In this document: positions 1 through 7,070 of the stretch, one piece after another | Layout of the letters: every line of letters begins with the position of its first letter | Position numbering within the stretch: position 1 is the first letter of the stretch | Source of the DNA: Phycisphaerae bacterium | GTDB lineage: Bacteria; Planctomycetota; Phycisphaerae; UBA1845; UTPLA1 | Direction of reading: 5' to 3' | DNA: 38,167 nucleotides | Assembly: GCA_030593565.1 (NCBI GenBank) | Contig: JAUVGW010000007.1 | Coordinates: 1 to 38,167 of the forward strand | Notes under the pieces: model-generated | The model's database searches: none | Told to the model about the DNA's origin: nothing | Seen by the model: only the letters and a program-made list of their open reading frames with translations | Translations under genes and position numbers: made by a program

Positions 1-7
1 CGGTTCG

Positions 8-652
8 ATGTACGCCTATCTGCGGACCCCGGGTTGGTACGACCCACCGGACATCCCAGCGGACAAACAAGCGAGGCAATCCGTCCGCGACAACTTGATC
101 GCTGCGGAGCAGGCCTTCACGGAAAACCTGCGGTCCGGTCGGGGGCCGTTCACATATCGCATCTTCCAGGATGATCTGAACGGGTGGATCACGATGCGGC
201 GGGAAATCTACCCGCTGATTGACGAACTCGCCCCGCCCCAACTTGCCGATCCGTTTGTGCTGCTGCGGAATGGCGTCATCACCGTCGCCGGCCGATACGA
301 CGGCGGCCTGTTCGACGTGGTCCTTTCCATCGACATCACGCCGACGATGAAGGACGACACACTTGTGCTGACCGCTACGAGCGTTCGTTGCGGCTCGGCG
401 CCCATTCCGTTGGACCTCGGCGACATCGGCCTGGGCGAGGTCATCGAGCGAGACCGTGAAGCAACCTGGCCCGGCAGTCCGCGTATCACCGGCGCGTTTT
501 CGACCGGCCTCGAACTTGAAGCGCGCGCCTGGTGGAAGAATGGCGGCATCGACTACCAAGTGCGCGACGTGCGCGTCGAGCCGGGCATGTTGTGCCTCGA
601 AATCGAGCCGCTCGGTCCTCATTGGCCCAACGGACGCAGCGACCAGGATTGA
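8..652 (+). CDS. Unrecognised protein, possibly 5'-truncated by the window edge
   Basis: The frame is open to the left edge, so the first visible ATG may not be the true start; 214 residues are visible. The middle has the layout I associate with YpmS/DUF2140-like proteins: a 'DLNGWI' segment near residue 55, then 'PFVLLRNGVITVAGRY', a hydrophobic strand 'FDVVLSIDITPTM', then 'LVLTATSVRCGSAPIPLDL'. This gives a run of alternating beta strands suited to a lipid-binding-like fold. A signal peptide or membrane anchor, expected in that family, is not visible and would lie upstream of the window. The gene overlaps the 3' end of the convergent phosphoesterase gene by 34 bases. The family link is inference; no catalytic motif is seen. 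Confidence 0.6.
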   Translation: MYAYLRTPGWYDPPDIPADKQARQSVRDNLIAAEQAFTENLRSGRGPFTYRIFQDDLNGWITMRREIYPLIDELAPPQLADPFVLLRNGVITVAGRYDGGLFDVVLSIDITPTMKDDTLVLTATSVRCGSAPIPLDLGDIGLGEVIERDREATWPGSPRITGAFSTGLELEARAWWKNGGIDYQVRDVRVEPGMLCLEIEPLGPHWPNGRSDQD

Positions 653-1056
653 TCCGTCTCGGCCGATCGCGCCAAGATGTAGCGCCCACGCAGCCGACCG
701 CCCTCGAAGGTGATTTCCCACCGGTCCACGTGCCGGGAATGAACCGTGCATATGCCTTCGTCGTGCCGCACGACGCTGCCGCGGTCACCCGAGACCGAGC
801 CTTCGTAGTCGAGGTATGCTCGCCGGTGATCGGCGATTCGACACCATGTGCGCCCTTCCGCACCCACAGATTCCGGCTGCCATGCGGATTTCCAAGTCGC
901 GAGCATCTCGCCGCCGTCGATCATCAGATCGAAATGGACCCCGTGCCGATCCGTGTGTCGTAACACCACGAATCGACCGCGGGACGACGATTCGGCTTGC
1001 TCGGTGTCGATCATATCGCGGCGTCTTTTTGCTTGCGGCCTCGGCGACAACGGCAT
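619..1056 (-). CDS. Stand-alone LigD-type 3'-phosphoesterase domain protein
   Basis: The 145-residue product matches the N-terminal phosphoesterase domain of bacterial DNA ligase D. In LigD this domain trims 3' ends at double-strand breaks. Visible signatures are 'FVVLRHTDRHGVHFDLMID', with the His-x-Asp pair of the family, a tryptophan after it ('LATWKSAW'), 'DHRRAYLDYEGSVSGDRGSV', and a closing 'GRLRGRYILA' strand followed by 'WSLRP'. The whole gene is this one domain, with no ligase or polymerase domain attached and no ku or ligD gene in the window. ATG at 1056 is used; ATG at 1014 (MIDTEQAE) is an equally reasonable start, since neither has a clear Shine-Dalgarno sequence. A role in DNA end repair is inference from the family. 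Confidence 0.75.
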   Translation of the reverse strand: MPLSPRPQAKRRRDMIDTEQAESSSRGRFVVLRHTDRHGVHFDLMIDGGEMLATWKSAWQPESVGAEGRTWCRIADHRRAYLDYEGSVSGDRGSVVRHDEGICTVHSRHVDRWEITFEGGRLRGRYILARSAETDQSWSLRPLGQ

Positions 1057-1117
1057 AGCATTCTAACCGTGATGCCTGTACTGCGAATGCTGAGAATCTT
1101 CGCGGCGCGCGAAGAAG

Positions 1118-1189
1118 ACTGTGGCACCGGCCATTGTGGCACCGGCGTATCGCCGGTGAAATCACAGGCCGGACGACTGTGCCACAGTT
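1118..1189. repeat. Dispersed GTGGCACCGG palindrome, copy 1
   Basis: The core 1136-1158 runs GTGGCACCGGCG, TAT, CGCCGGTG and folds into a hairpin. A partial second copy lies just before it, and GACTGTGGCAC near 1118 pairs with ACTGTGCCACAGT near 1176-1188. The same core recurs at 3372-3394, 4006-4028, 4041-4062 and, in a variant, at 18617-18639. The open frame of the TPR gene continues upstream through this element, but that part is not credible coding sequence. Confidence 0.8.
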
Positions 1190-1212
1190 TGGTTGCGACC
1201 GGAGACCGCACT

Positions 1213-1959
1213 GTGGACGGTCATGGATGGCGACTCCGTTCGGCTGGTTTCGGGCCGCGCGTCGTGGCGAGGTGGCGCTGCATCATCGTGGGCTCACTGC
1301 TTTCGATGCTGGTCATCGGTGCTTGCACGAAACCCGTCCCCCCGTACGACGAGTGCATCCGCGTCGGCCGCGACGAATACGCCGCCCAGCGCTATCCCGA
1401 AGCCGTCGCCATGTTCAAACATGCCGCCGACATCGACCGCGAACGCCCCGAAGCGTCGTATCACATGGGCCAATGCTATCTGGCCATGGCCGAGCGGCGA
1501 TTCAGCGAGCACAACCTGATCGGCGCGCTACGCAATTGCGACCGGGCCGTGGCCTGCTTCGACGACGCGATCACGGCGTTTCCGGGTTTCGGCCGGGCGG
1601 TGCAGGGCAAGGCTCAGGCGTTGCGGCTCAAGGGCAAACATGCCGCCGCGTTGGAAATCGCGGATTGGGCGGCGCAGCAGTCCGGAGCACAGGCCAGAAA
1701 GCTGATTCTCAAGGCCCACGAGTACGCCAAGACCGGCAACATGGATCAGGCGCAATTGGCGCTCAAGCAGGCCACGTCAATCGAAGCCGACAATGCCGCG
1801 GTCCATGCTGAACTCGGCCTGTTCTACCTGCGATGCGATAACGAATCCGCGGCCATAGGCTGCCTCCAACGCGCCTACGAATTGAACCCCGGCGCGCCGG
1901 GCGTCGTCAAAGCGCTCGCCCAGCTCAACGCATTACCTGAAACGCCTCGACGGCAGTAG
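1213..1959 (+). CDS. TPR-repeat lipoprotein
   Basis: The N-terminus carries a lipoprotein signal: arginines, a hydrophobic stretch 'CIIVGSLLSMLVIG' and the lipobox VIGAC, followed by 'TKPVPPYDEC'. The mature part is a set of tetratricopeptide-like helical pairs ('AAQRYPEAVAMFKHAADIDRERPEA', 'CYLAMAERRF', 'AKTGNMDQAQLALKQATSIEADNAAVHAELGLFYL', 'AIGCLQRAYELNPGAP'), with the typical Ala/Gly/Tyr spacing. TPR proteins are protein-interaction scaffolds; the partner is unknown. GTG 1213 is chosen because GGAG lies 8 bases before it. GTG 1264 gives a more compact signal peptide but lacks a Shine-Dalgarno sequence. The open frame upstream runs through a dispersed repeat and is not taken as coding. Confidence 0.8.
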   Translation: MDGHGWRLRSAGFGPRVVARWRCIIVGSLLSMLVIGACTKPVPPYDECIRVGRDEYAAQRYPEAVAMFKHAADIDRERPEASYHMGQCYLAMAERRFSEHNLIGALRNCDRAVACFDDAITAFPGFGRAVQGKAQALRLKGKHAAALEIADWAAQQSGAQARKLILKAHEYAKTGNMDQAQLALKQATSIEADNAAVHAELGLFYLRCDNESAAIGCLQRAYELNPGAPGVVKALAQLNALPETPRRQ

Positions 1960-1974
1960 CAGTGCGGCCCAAGC

Positions 1975-1994
1975 CCATGGATCGCAATCCATGG
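1975..1994 (+). terminator. Possible terminator hairpin after the TPR gene
   Basis: CCATGGAT, loop CGCA, ATCCATGG: a perfect 8-bp stem beginning 15 bases after the TAG stop. There is no T tract after it, so terminator function is uncertain. Confidence 0.35.
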
Positions 1995-2122
1995 ACTTCC
2001 GCTGGATGCGGGATGTTCAATTGGCCATTCAAGTATCAACAATGGCAATGCTGCGCGCCATGATCCAGGTCCATGACAGATTCGGGGGGTGGCACGGACA
2101 AGGATCGCCCTTGAGGAAGTCA

Positions 2123-2189
2123 TGTAGGATGGGCAATCTTGCCCATCTGTTAAGCCGATCACCAGATGGGCAAGATTGCCCATCCTACA
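2123..2189. repeat. Perfect 26-bp inverted repeat
   Basis: The arms 2123-2148 and 2164-2189 are exact reverse complements, separated by 15 bases. Each arm contains its own near-palindrome (ATGGGCAATCTTGCCCAT), so a cruciform or nested hairpins can form. It lies between the convergent ends of the TPR gene and the redox operon. There is no T tract. It could act as a bidirectional terminator or be a dispersed palindromic element. Confidence 0.85.
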
Positions 2190-2225
2190 ACTGAATTTGC
2201 TCAAGTAGTCAAGCAGCGTGAACAC

Positions 2226-3941
2226 TCAGATACGACGGGACTGGCACGGGGGTTTCGCCTCCATGCCTCGCAGTGCCAACGCGCCGGTGGGGCAGGCCTC
2301 CGCGCATTCGCGGGCAGCATCCTTCAAGGCTTCCGCGAGCGACGCATCGAACGGCGTCGTGACGCGCATCTCGAAGCCGCGTCCCGCGAAGGTCAGCCCG
2401 AGCGGCTCGCCGGCCCGTTTTGCGATCTGGATGCACAGCCCACACAGAATGCACTTTCCTGATTGAAAGGTGATGTCCGGGTGCGGATGCAGACGCTGTG
2501 TTCGACGGCGTGGTCCGCGATACCGACTGGCGTCGGCGCCGTACGCCTCGGCATACCTTCGCAGTCGGCACCCGTCGAGTTTCTCGCAGTCGCAGGACAG
2601 GCAACGCCGCGCTTCGGCGCAAGCCTCCTCGTCCGTCAGCCCGGCCCCCGGGCCGCCATTGGGTTCGACGCGCCCGGCCGAACTCGCATCAGCCGCCATG
2701 GCCGCCAGTTCATCGGGACCCGGCCGGCTCAATCGTAGCGTTGCCAATCGGGGCAAGCCCGTCACGGGCCCACCACGCAGGTATTGGTCGATGCAGTACG
2801 CAGCAGCCTTGCCGTCGGCCGCAGCACGCAGCGCCTGCCCGCGAGGCCGCACTACATCGCCCGCGGCGAACACGCCGTCGGCCTCAGTCTCGTGGGTGGA
2901 TGCCGACACCTGTAAACGACCGTCATTTCCTGCCAGCCCGAGCAGGCGCATGGCGTCCTGGTCGAGCCGGCCGGCAGCAACGAGCACCGCGTCGAAATCC
3001 CGCCGCAAATCCGCCATCGTGGCCGTTCTGCCGACCATCGTGTTCAATTCAAACCGCACACCGAGCCGGACGAGCAGCGCAATCTCAGCGTCCAGCACGT
3101 TCGGCGATAGCTGCGCCGGCGGCACATCCAGCAACATCCCGCCGGCCTTCTTGTGCGTTTCGTACACGGTACACGCATGACCACGCAGGCTCAGAAAATA
3201 CGCCGCCGACAGGCCGGCCGGGCCGCCACCAACAACTACGACGCGCTTGCCGCTCGCCGGATCACGAGGCGGCAGAACCGAGCCTGTCTCAGTACTGTGC
3301 GTCCCGGCATCGTGCGTCCCGGCATCGTGTGACCTGGCATCGTGTGACCCGGCATCGTGTGTCCCAGCGTTGTGGCACCGGCGTCTCGCCGGTGTTCCAT
3401 CGCGGGCCGACGCGAGACCCCAATCGGCAACGTAACGCTTCAGCAGACCGATCCCAGCCGGTTCGTCCACCGCACCGCGCCGGCACCCACCCTCGTAGAC
3501 ATCCGGGCCGAGCCTTGCCAAGACGGCAGCGAACGGCATCGCCTCGCGCACTGTGGCAGCCGCCTCCTCGATCCGCCCCACCGCGATCTGCCGCATCATG
3601 CCCGGCACATCCGTGTCAAACGGATCGGCATACTGACACGGCGCGCGACACTCACCCGCATGGTCGCTTAGCAACAGCTCCAATGCCGTTCGTCGCGCCT
3701 GGCGAACCTCGTCGGTCTCGCTCTCGACGCACAGGCCATCCTCGGCGACGGTCGCGCACGATGGAACCAGACGGTCAGCCCCCTCGATCTTCATCAGGCA
3801 GACCATGCACGTCGTGTTCGGCCGGCAGCCCTCCTGCCAGCACAGCGTCGGCACATCAATCCCCAGCCGCCGCGCAGCATCCAGCAACGTCGCGCCGACG
3901 GGCACGTTCACCGCTTGGTTGTCAATCATCACCCGCGGCAT
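2226..3941 (-). CDS. HoxU/NuoG-GltD hybrid Fe-S flavoprotein
   Basis: Domain order in the 571-residue product: a [2Fe-2S] ferredoxin domain (about 1-90; cysteines 34, 45, 48, 62, pattern C..C-x2-C..C); a GltD-like helical domain ending 'EGGCRRGAVDEPAGIGLLKRY', where two of the usual Fe-S cysteines are lost (LGPDVYEGGC); a repeat-derived insert (about 176-227); an FAD-binding Rossmann motif VVVGGGPAG (about 236-243) with the later FAD motif 'VFAAGDV'; 'CLSCDC'; and a C-terminal NuoG/HoxU-type [4Fe-4S] region (GKCILCGLC ... CAEACPTGAL). The second, NAD(P)H-binding Rossmann domain of GltD is absent. ATG 3941 follows GGGG by 5 bases; a GTG at 3974 is possible. The gene lies downstream of the NuoE-NuoF fusion and probably receives electrons from it. 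The role is inferred; the domains are clear. Confidence 0.85.
   Translation of the reverse strand: MPRVMIDNQAVNVPVGATLLDAARRLGIDVPTLCWQEGCRPNTTCMVCLMKIEGADRLVPSCATVAEDGLCVESETDEVRQARRTALELLLSDHAGECRAPCQYADPFDTDVPGMMRQIAVGRIEEAAATVREAMPFAAVLARLGPDVYEGGCRRGAVDEPAGIGLLKRYVADWGLASARDGTPARRRCHNAGTHDAGSHDARSHDAGTHDAGTHSTETGSVLPPRDPASGKRVVVVGGGPAGLSAAYFLSLRGHACTVYETHKKAGGMLLDVPPAQLSPNVLDAEIALLVRLGVRFELNTMVGRTATMADLRRDFDAVLVAAGRLDQDAMRLLGLAGNDGRLQVSASTHETEADGVFAAGDVVRPRGQALRAAADGKAAAYCIDQYLRGGPVTGLPRLATLRLSRPGPDELAAMAADASSAGRVEPNGGPGAGLTDEEACAEARRCLSCDCEKLDGCRLRRYAEAYGADASRYRGPRRRTQRLHPHPDITFQSGKCILCGLCIQIAKRAGEPLGLTFAGRGFEMRVTTPFDASLAEALKDAARECAEACPTGALALRGMEAKPPCQSRRI
3301..3394. repeat. 15-bp tandem repeat plus GTGGCACCGG palindrome inside a CDS
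   Basis: Five 15-bp units (3301-3315, 3316-3330, 3331-3345, 3346-3360 and a diverged 3361-3375) built on CCCGGCATCGTG run straight into a copy of the dispersed GTGGCACCGG palindrome (3372-3394). On the coding strand they give five-residue repeats (HDAGT, HDAGS, HDARS) between conserved domains of the hybrid flavoprotein, with the reading frame kept. Confidence 0.85.
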
Positions 3942-4187
3942 ATCATCCCCAGAACCGCCCCAGCAGGTCGCCACGCGAGAACGCGCGCAGCAGCGTCGGC
4001 CCCGTGTGGCACCGGCGTCTCGCCGGTGGTTTTCACGGGGAGCATCGGCGTCTCGCCGGTGGCGTGTGTAGCGTCGGTCCCCTGCGACCGACGATCTGGC
4101 GATGGCGATGATGTAGCACCGGCGACAATATGACGCTGGCGACCCACCGGCATTTCATCCTTCATCCTTCATCCTTCTCTTCAGACC
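3942..4187. repeat. Repeat-filled gap inside the redox operon
   Basis: This gap separates the NuoE-NuoF fusion from the hybrid flavoprotein. It contains GTGGCACCGG palindromes at 4006-4028 and 4041-4062, a hairpin CGTCGGTC (4072-4079) with GACCGACG (4086-4093), and a TTCATCC minisatellite at 4151-4182 that begins within ten bases of the fusion gene's stop codon. These repeats separate the last gene from four tightly coupled upstream genes. Confidence 0.8.
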
Positions 4188-7070
4188 CTACACCACGACA
4201 ATCGCCCCCTCCGGACACTTGACCCGGCACGTATCACACCGCGTACACTTCTCGTCATCGATCTCGTGTTTCTCGTACGGTGTCATCGCAATGGCGTCTG
4301 CGGGGCAATGCTGCGCGCAGAGCGTGCAGCCGCTGCATGTGTCGGTCACCTCATACCGGATCAACGCCTTGCACTGTCCCGCCGGACAGCGACCTTCAAG
4401 ATGCGCCTCGTATTCCTCACGAAAGTAGCGCAGCGTCGTCAGTACGGGATTCGGCGCCGTCTTGCCGAGTCCGCACAGGCTGCCTTTCTTGACCGAACGC
4501 GCCAACTCGTCCAGTTTCGCGAGATCATCGCGACGTCCCTCGCCCGCGCAAAGCCGTTCGAGAATATCGAGCAGCCGCCGCGTGCCGATTCGACACGTCG
4601 TGCACCCGCCGCATGACTGGCCCTGTGTAAACGTCAGAAAAAACCGCGCGATGTCCACCATGCAATCGGTCTCATCGAGCACGACCAGACCGCCCGAGCC
4701 CATCATCGCCCCGACATCCGCCAACGCCTCATAGTCCACCACCGTGTCAGCCAGTTCTGCAGGCACGCACCCACCGGACGGACCGCCGATCTGAACAGCC
4801 TTGAACCTCGGCGTCCTCCTTCTGGCGACCAAGCTCTCCTTTATGCTCCCGCCCTCATCCTTCATCCTTCCGCCTTCATCCTTTTCTTCCTTAATGCCGC
4901 CGCCGATGTCCTCGACGATCTCTCGAATGGTCACGCCCATCGGCACCTCGATCAGCCCGCCGCGCCGCACCTTGCCCGCCAGCGCGAAGACCTTCGTGCC
5001 CTTGCTGGATGCCGTCCCAAGCTCGGCAAATGCCTCCGGCCCGTTGCGCAGAATCCACGGTATGACCGCGTACGTCTCGACATTGTTGACCAGCGTCGGT
5101 CGCCCCCACAAGCCCTTCTGCGCGGGATACGGCGGCCGCAATCGCGGCATCCCGCGCTGTCCCTCGATGGACGCAATCAACGCCGTTTCCTCGCCGCAGA
5201 CGAACGCGCCGGCGCCCTCGATGACCTTCAACTTCAAGCAGTTTCCGCGATCCGCGGCACCCATGCCGAGCAGGTCGCGATCCTCGCATTCCTGCAACGC
5301 TTCCCGGATACGCTCGGCTGCCAACGGATATTCTCGGCGGATGTATAAATAGCCCTCGGTCGCCCCCACGGCGTACGCCGCGATCGCAACGCCCTCGATG
5401 ATGCGGTACGGATAGGACTCCATCAACATCCGATCCATGAACGCGCCGGGATCGCCCTCGTCGCCGTTGCAGATGATGGTCTTCCGTTCGCCCTCCGCCC
5501 GTCGCACCCTGGTCCATTTTTCGGCGGTCGGAAAACCCGCGCCGCCGCGACCGCGCAGGCCGCTATCACATATCCGCTGAATCACGTCATCGGGCGCCAT
5601 ATCGCGACAACGATCCAATGCCTTGAAGCCATCGTGGCGCAGATATTCGTCGAGGTCTGTCGGATCGATGCACCCATAATGTTCCGTCGCGATGTGCTTT
5701 TGCCGTCCCAGGAACGCCGCGACCGGCGGATCGCGCAGTTCGATCACGTGATTCTCGACGAGCTGCCGAGCGGCACCGTCGAACAGATGTCCGACCGTGT
5801 TCCCGATCGTCGTGGTCACGCGACGTGCCAAGCCGGCTGGCTTGAAATGCCGCCCTATGATCGTCCTGGCATGTTCCGGCGTCGTCCGGGCATAGCGAGC
5901 GGTCATCCGCCCCGGCAGATTGATCTCAACCAACGGCGTCTGGTGGCACATTCCGATGCACCCGACGCGCTTCACGATCGCCGTCGCCCCGATGCTCGCC
6001 AGCGCCGCCTCCAGTGCGTCGTGGACATCGCCGCTACCATTTGCCACGCAGCACGAGCCCAGGCCGATACGGATTTCGCCGACCTCCGCCTGTTCATCCA
6101 TGCGCGCGAGCGCCGAGCCGGGCGCGCGCGGGCCCGAGGCCGCCGATTGCCGCCTGCCGTTCGTCTTGGGATTCCGTGCCGCGGACAGCGCGTCCCACAC
6201 CGTGTCGCTCCGCAGATGTCCGTGCGTCACATCATCGATCTGAACCACCGGAGCCAACGTGCAGCAGCCCAGACACGCCACCTGCTCCACCGTGAATGTT
6301 CGCGTCGGATCCGTATCATCCTCCGGAGCGATCCCGAGGCCGCGTCGAAGCTCGTCCGTAATCCGCGGGGCACCCGCCACATGACACGCCGTGCCATGGC
6401 AGACCTTGACAAGATGCTCTCCCACCGGCGACCGGCGAAACTGGGAATAAAACGACGCCACACCGGCAAGCTGTGCCGCCGGAATTTCCGTCCGCTCGCA
6501 GACACGCTGCAACGCCGTCTCCGGCAGGTATCGGTACTGCATCTGAATGGCGTGCAGGATCGGTATCGCGGACGCCGACCCACCACCTTCCCGCTCAATG
6601 ACGGCATCCACGGTGGACAGATCGATGTCCTCCCCTTCCGCACCGCCAGCCGCCATCAGTTGCTGTTCATACGAGCAGGCAGATGTTTCGACAGGTGACA
6701 GCCTCCCCCTCCCCGCACACAACGATCTCGGCAGCGGCACACCCCCGTCCCGTAGCGCGACGTGGCATTTGGATGCGGCAACAAAGACGCCCGCGGCAAT
6801 CGCCAGCGCCCACGCCAAGTTGCCCTGACGTGACTCACGAAGGAGCGATTCATCTGTCAAGCGGTCACACGCCGCGTGCAACTGCTCGGCGGGCTCCGGG
6901 CTCAGTCGCACTTTTTCGATCAGGCTGTCGACGTGCGCCTTCTCAGATGGTACGCGTCGCCGAGCGGCGATGACATCCGCGGTCATGAACCCGGTGGTGG
7001 CCACGACCACCACACCGGCTGATAGAGCCAGCAACAGCGCGACCATCTTCGCGGTGCCTTTGCCAATCAT
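4188..7070 (-). CDS. Membrane-anchored NuoE-NuoF fusion, NADH-oxidising Fe-S flavoprotein
   Basis: The 960 residues join modules usually found in separate subunits: a transmembrane helix (about 9-29) and a second hydrophobic stretch (84-100); NuoE with the [2Fe-2S] pattern C224-x4-C229 ... C266-x3-C270; a second thioredoxin-like [2Fe-2S] domain (about 330-410, 'VGCIGMC'); NuoF with the FMN loop RGRGGAGFPTAEKW (507-519), 'CNGDEGDPGAFMDR', the NADH region 'GAFVCGEETALIASIEG' and [4Fe-4S] cysteines 820, 823, 826, 866; and two ferredoxin-type [4Fe-4S] sites (912-922, 942-952). By family it oxidises NADH through FMN and passes electrons down the clusters. A minisatellite-derived insert occupies 726-755. 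ATG 7070 overlaps the preceding stop in ATGA. Bifurcating hydrogenase subunit HydB has a similar layout, but no hydrogenase gene is present here. Confidence 0.92.
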   Translation of the reverse strand: MIGKGTAKMVALLLALSAGVVVVATTGFMTADVIAARRRVPSEKAHVDSLIEKVRLSPEPAEQLHAACDRLTDESLLRESRQGNLAWALAIAAGVFVAASKCHVALRDGGVPLPRSLCAGRGRLSPVETSACSYEQQLMAAGGAEGEDIDLSTVDAVIEREGGGSASAIPILHAIQMQYRYLPETALQRVCERTEIPAAQLAGVASFYSQFRRSPVGEHLVKVCHGTACHVAGAPRITDELRRGLGIAPEDDTDPTRTFTVEQVACLGCCTLAPVVQIDDVTHGHLRSDTVWDALSAARNPKTNGRRQSAASGPRAPGSALARMDEQAEVGEIRIGLGSCCVANGSGDVHDALEAALASIGATAIVKRVGCIGMCHQTPLVEINLPGRMTARYARTTPEHARTIIGRHFKPAGLARRVTTTIGNTVGHLFDGAARQLVENHVIELRDPPVAAFLGRQKHIATEHYGCIDPTDLDEYLRHDGFKALDRCRDMAPDDVIQRICDSGLRGRGGAGFPTAEKWTRVRRAEGERKTIICNGDEGDPGAFMDRMLMESYPYRIIEGVAIAAYAVGATEGYLYIRREYPLAAERIREALQECEDRDLLGMGAADRGNCLKLKVIEGAGAFVCGEETALIASIEGQRGMPRLRPPYPAQKGLWGRPTLVNNVETYAVIPWILRNGPEAFAELGTASSKGTKVFALAGKVRRGGLIEVPMGVTIREIVEDIGGGIKEEKDEGGRMKDEGGSIKESLVARRRTPRFKAVQIGGPSGGCVPAELADTVVDYEALADVGAMMGSGGLVVLDETDCMVDIARFFLTFTQGQSCGGCTTCRIGTRRLLDILERLCAGEGRRDDLAKLDELARSVKKGSLCGLGKTAPNPVLTTLRYFREEYEAHLEGRCPAGQCKALIRYEVTDTCSGCTLCAQHCPADAIAMTPYEKHEIDDEKCTRCDTCRVKCPEGAIVVV
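4806..4893. repeat. TTCATCC minisatellite inserted in the NuoF coding region
   Basis: On the coding strand this reads as GAAGAAAAGGATGAAGG-type units encoding 'KEEKDEGGRMKDEGG'. The same element follows the stop codon of this gene (4151-4182) and closes the HAD gene (about 17832-17869). It lies between the conserved NuoF segments 'TIREIVEDIGGGI' and 'FKAVQIGGPSGGC', which are normally nearly adjacent. Confidence 0.85.

Noticed and set aside
2498-4111. 537-codon plus-strand frame opposite the hybrid flavoprotein
   Set aside because: High-G+C shadow frame with no domain; the minus-strand gene has conserved cofactor motifs throughout.
4188-7070. Subunit of a bifurcating [FeFe]-hydrogenase
   Set aside because: The NuoE-NuoF-ferredoxin layout fits HydB, but no H-cluster protein or maturation gene is in the operon.
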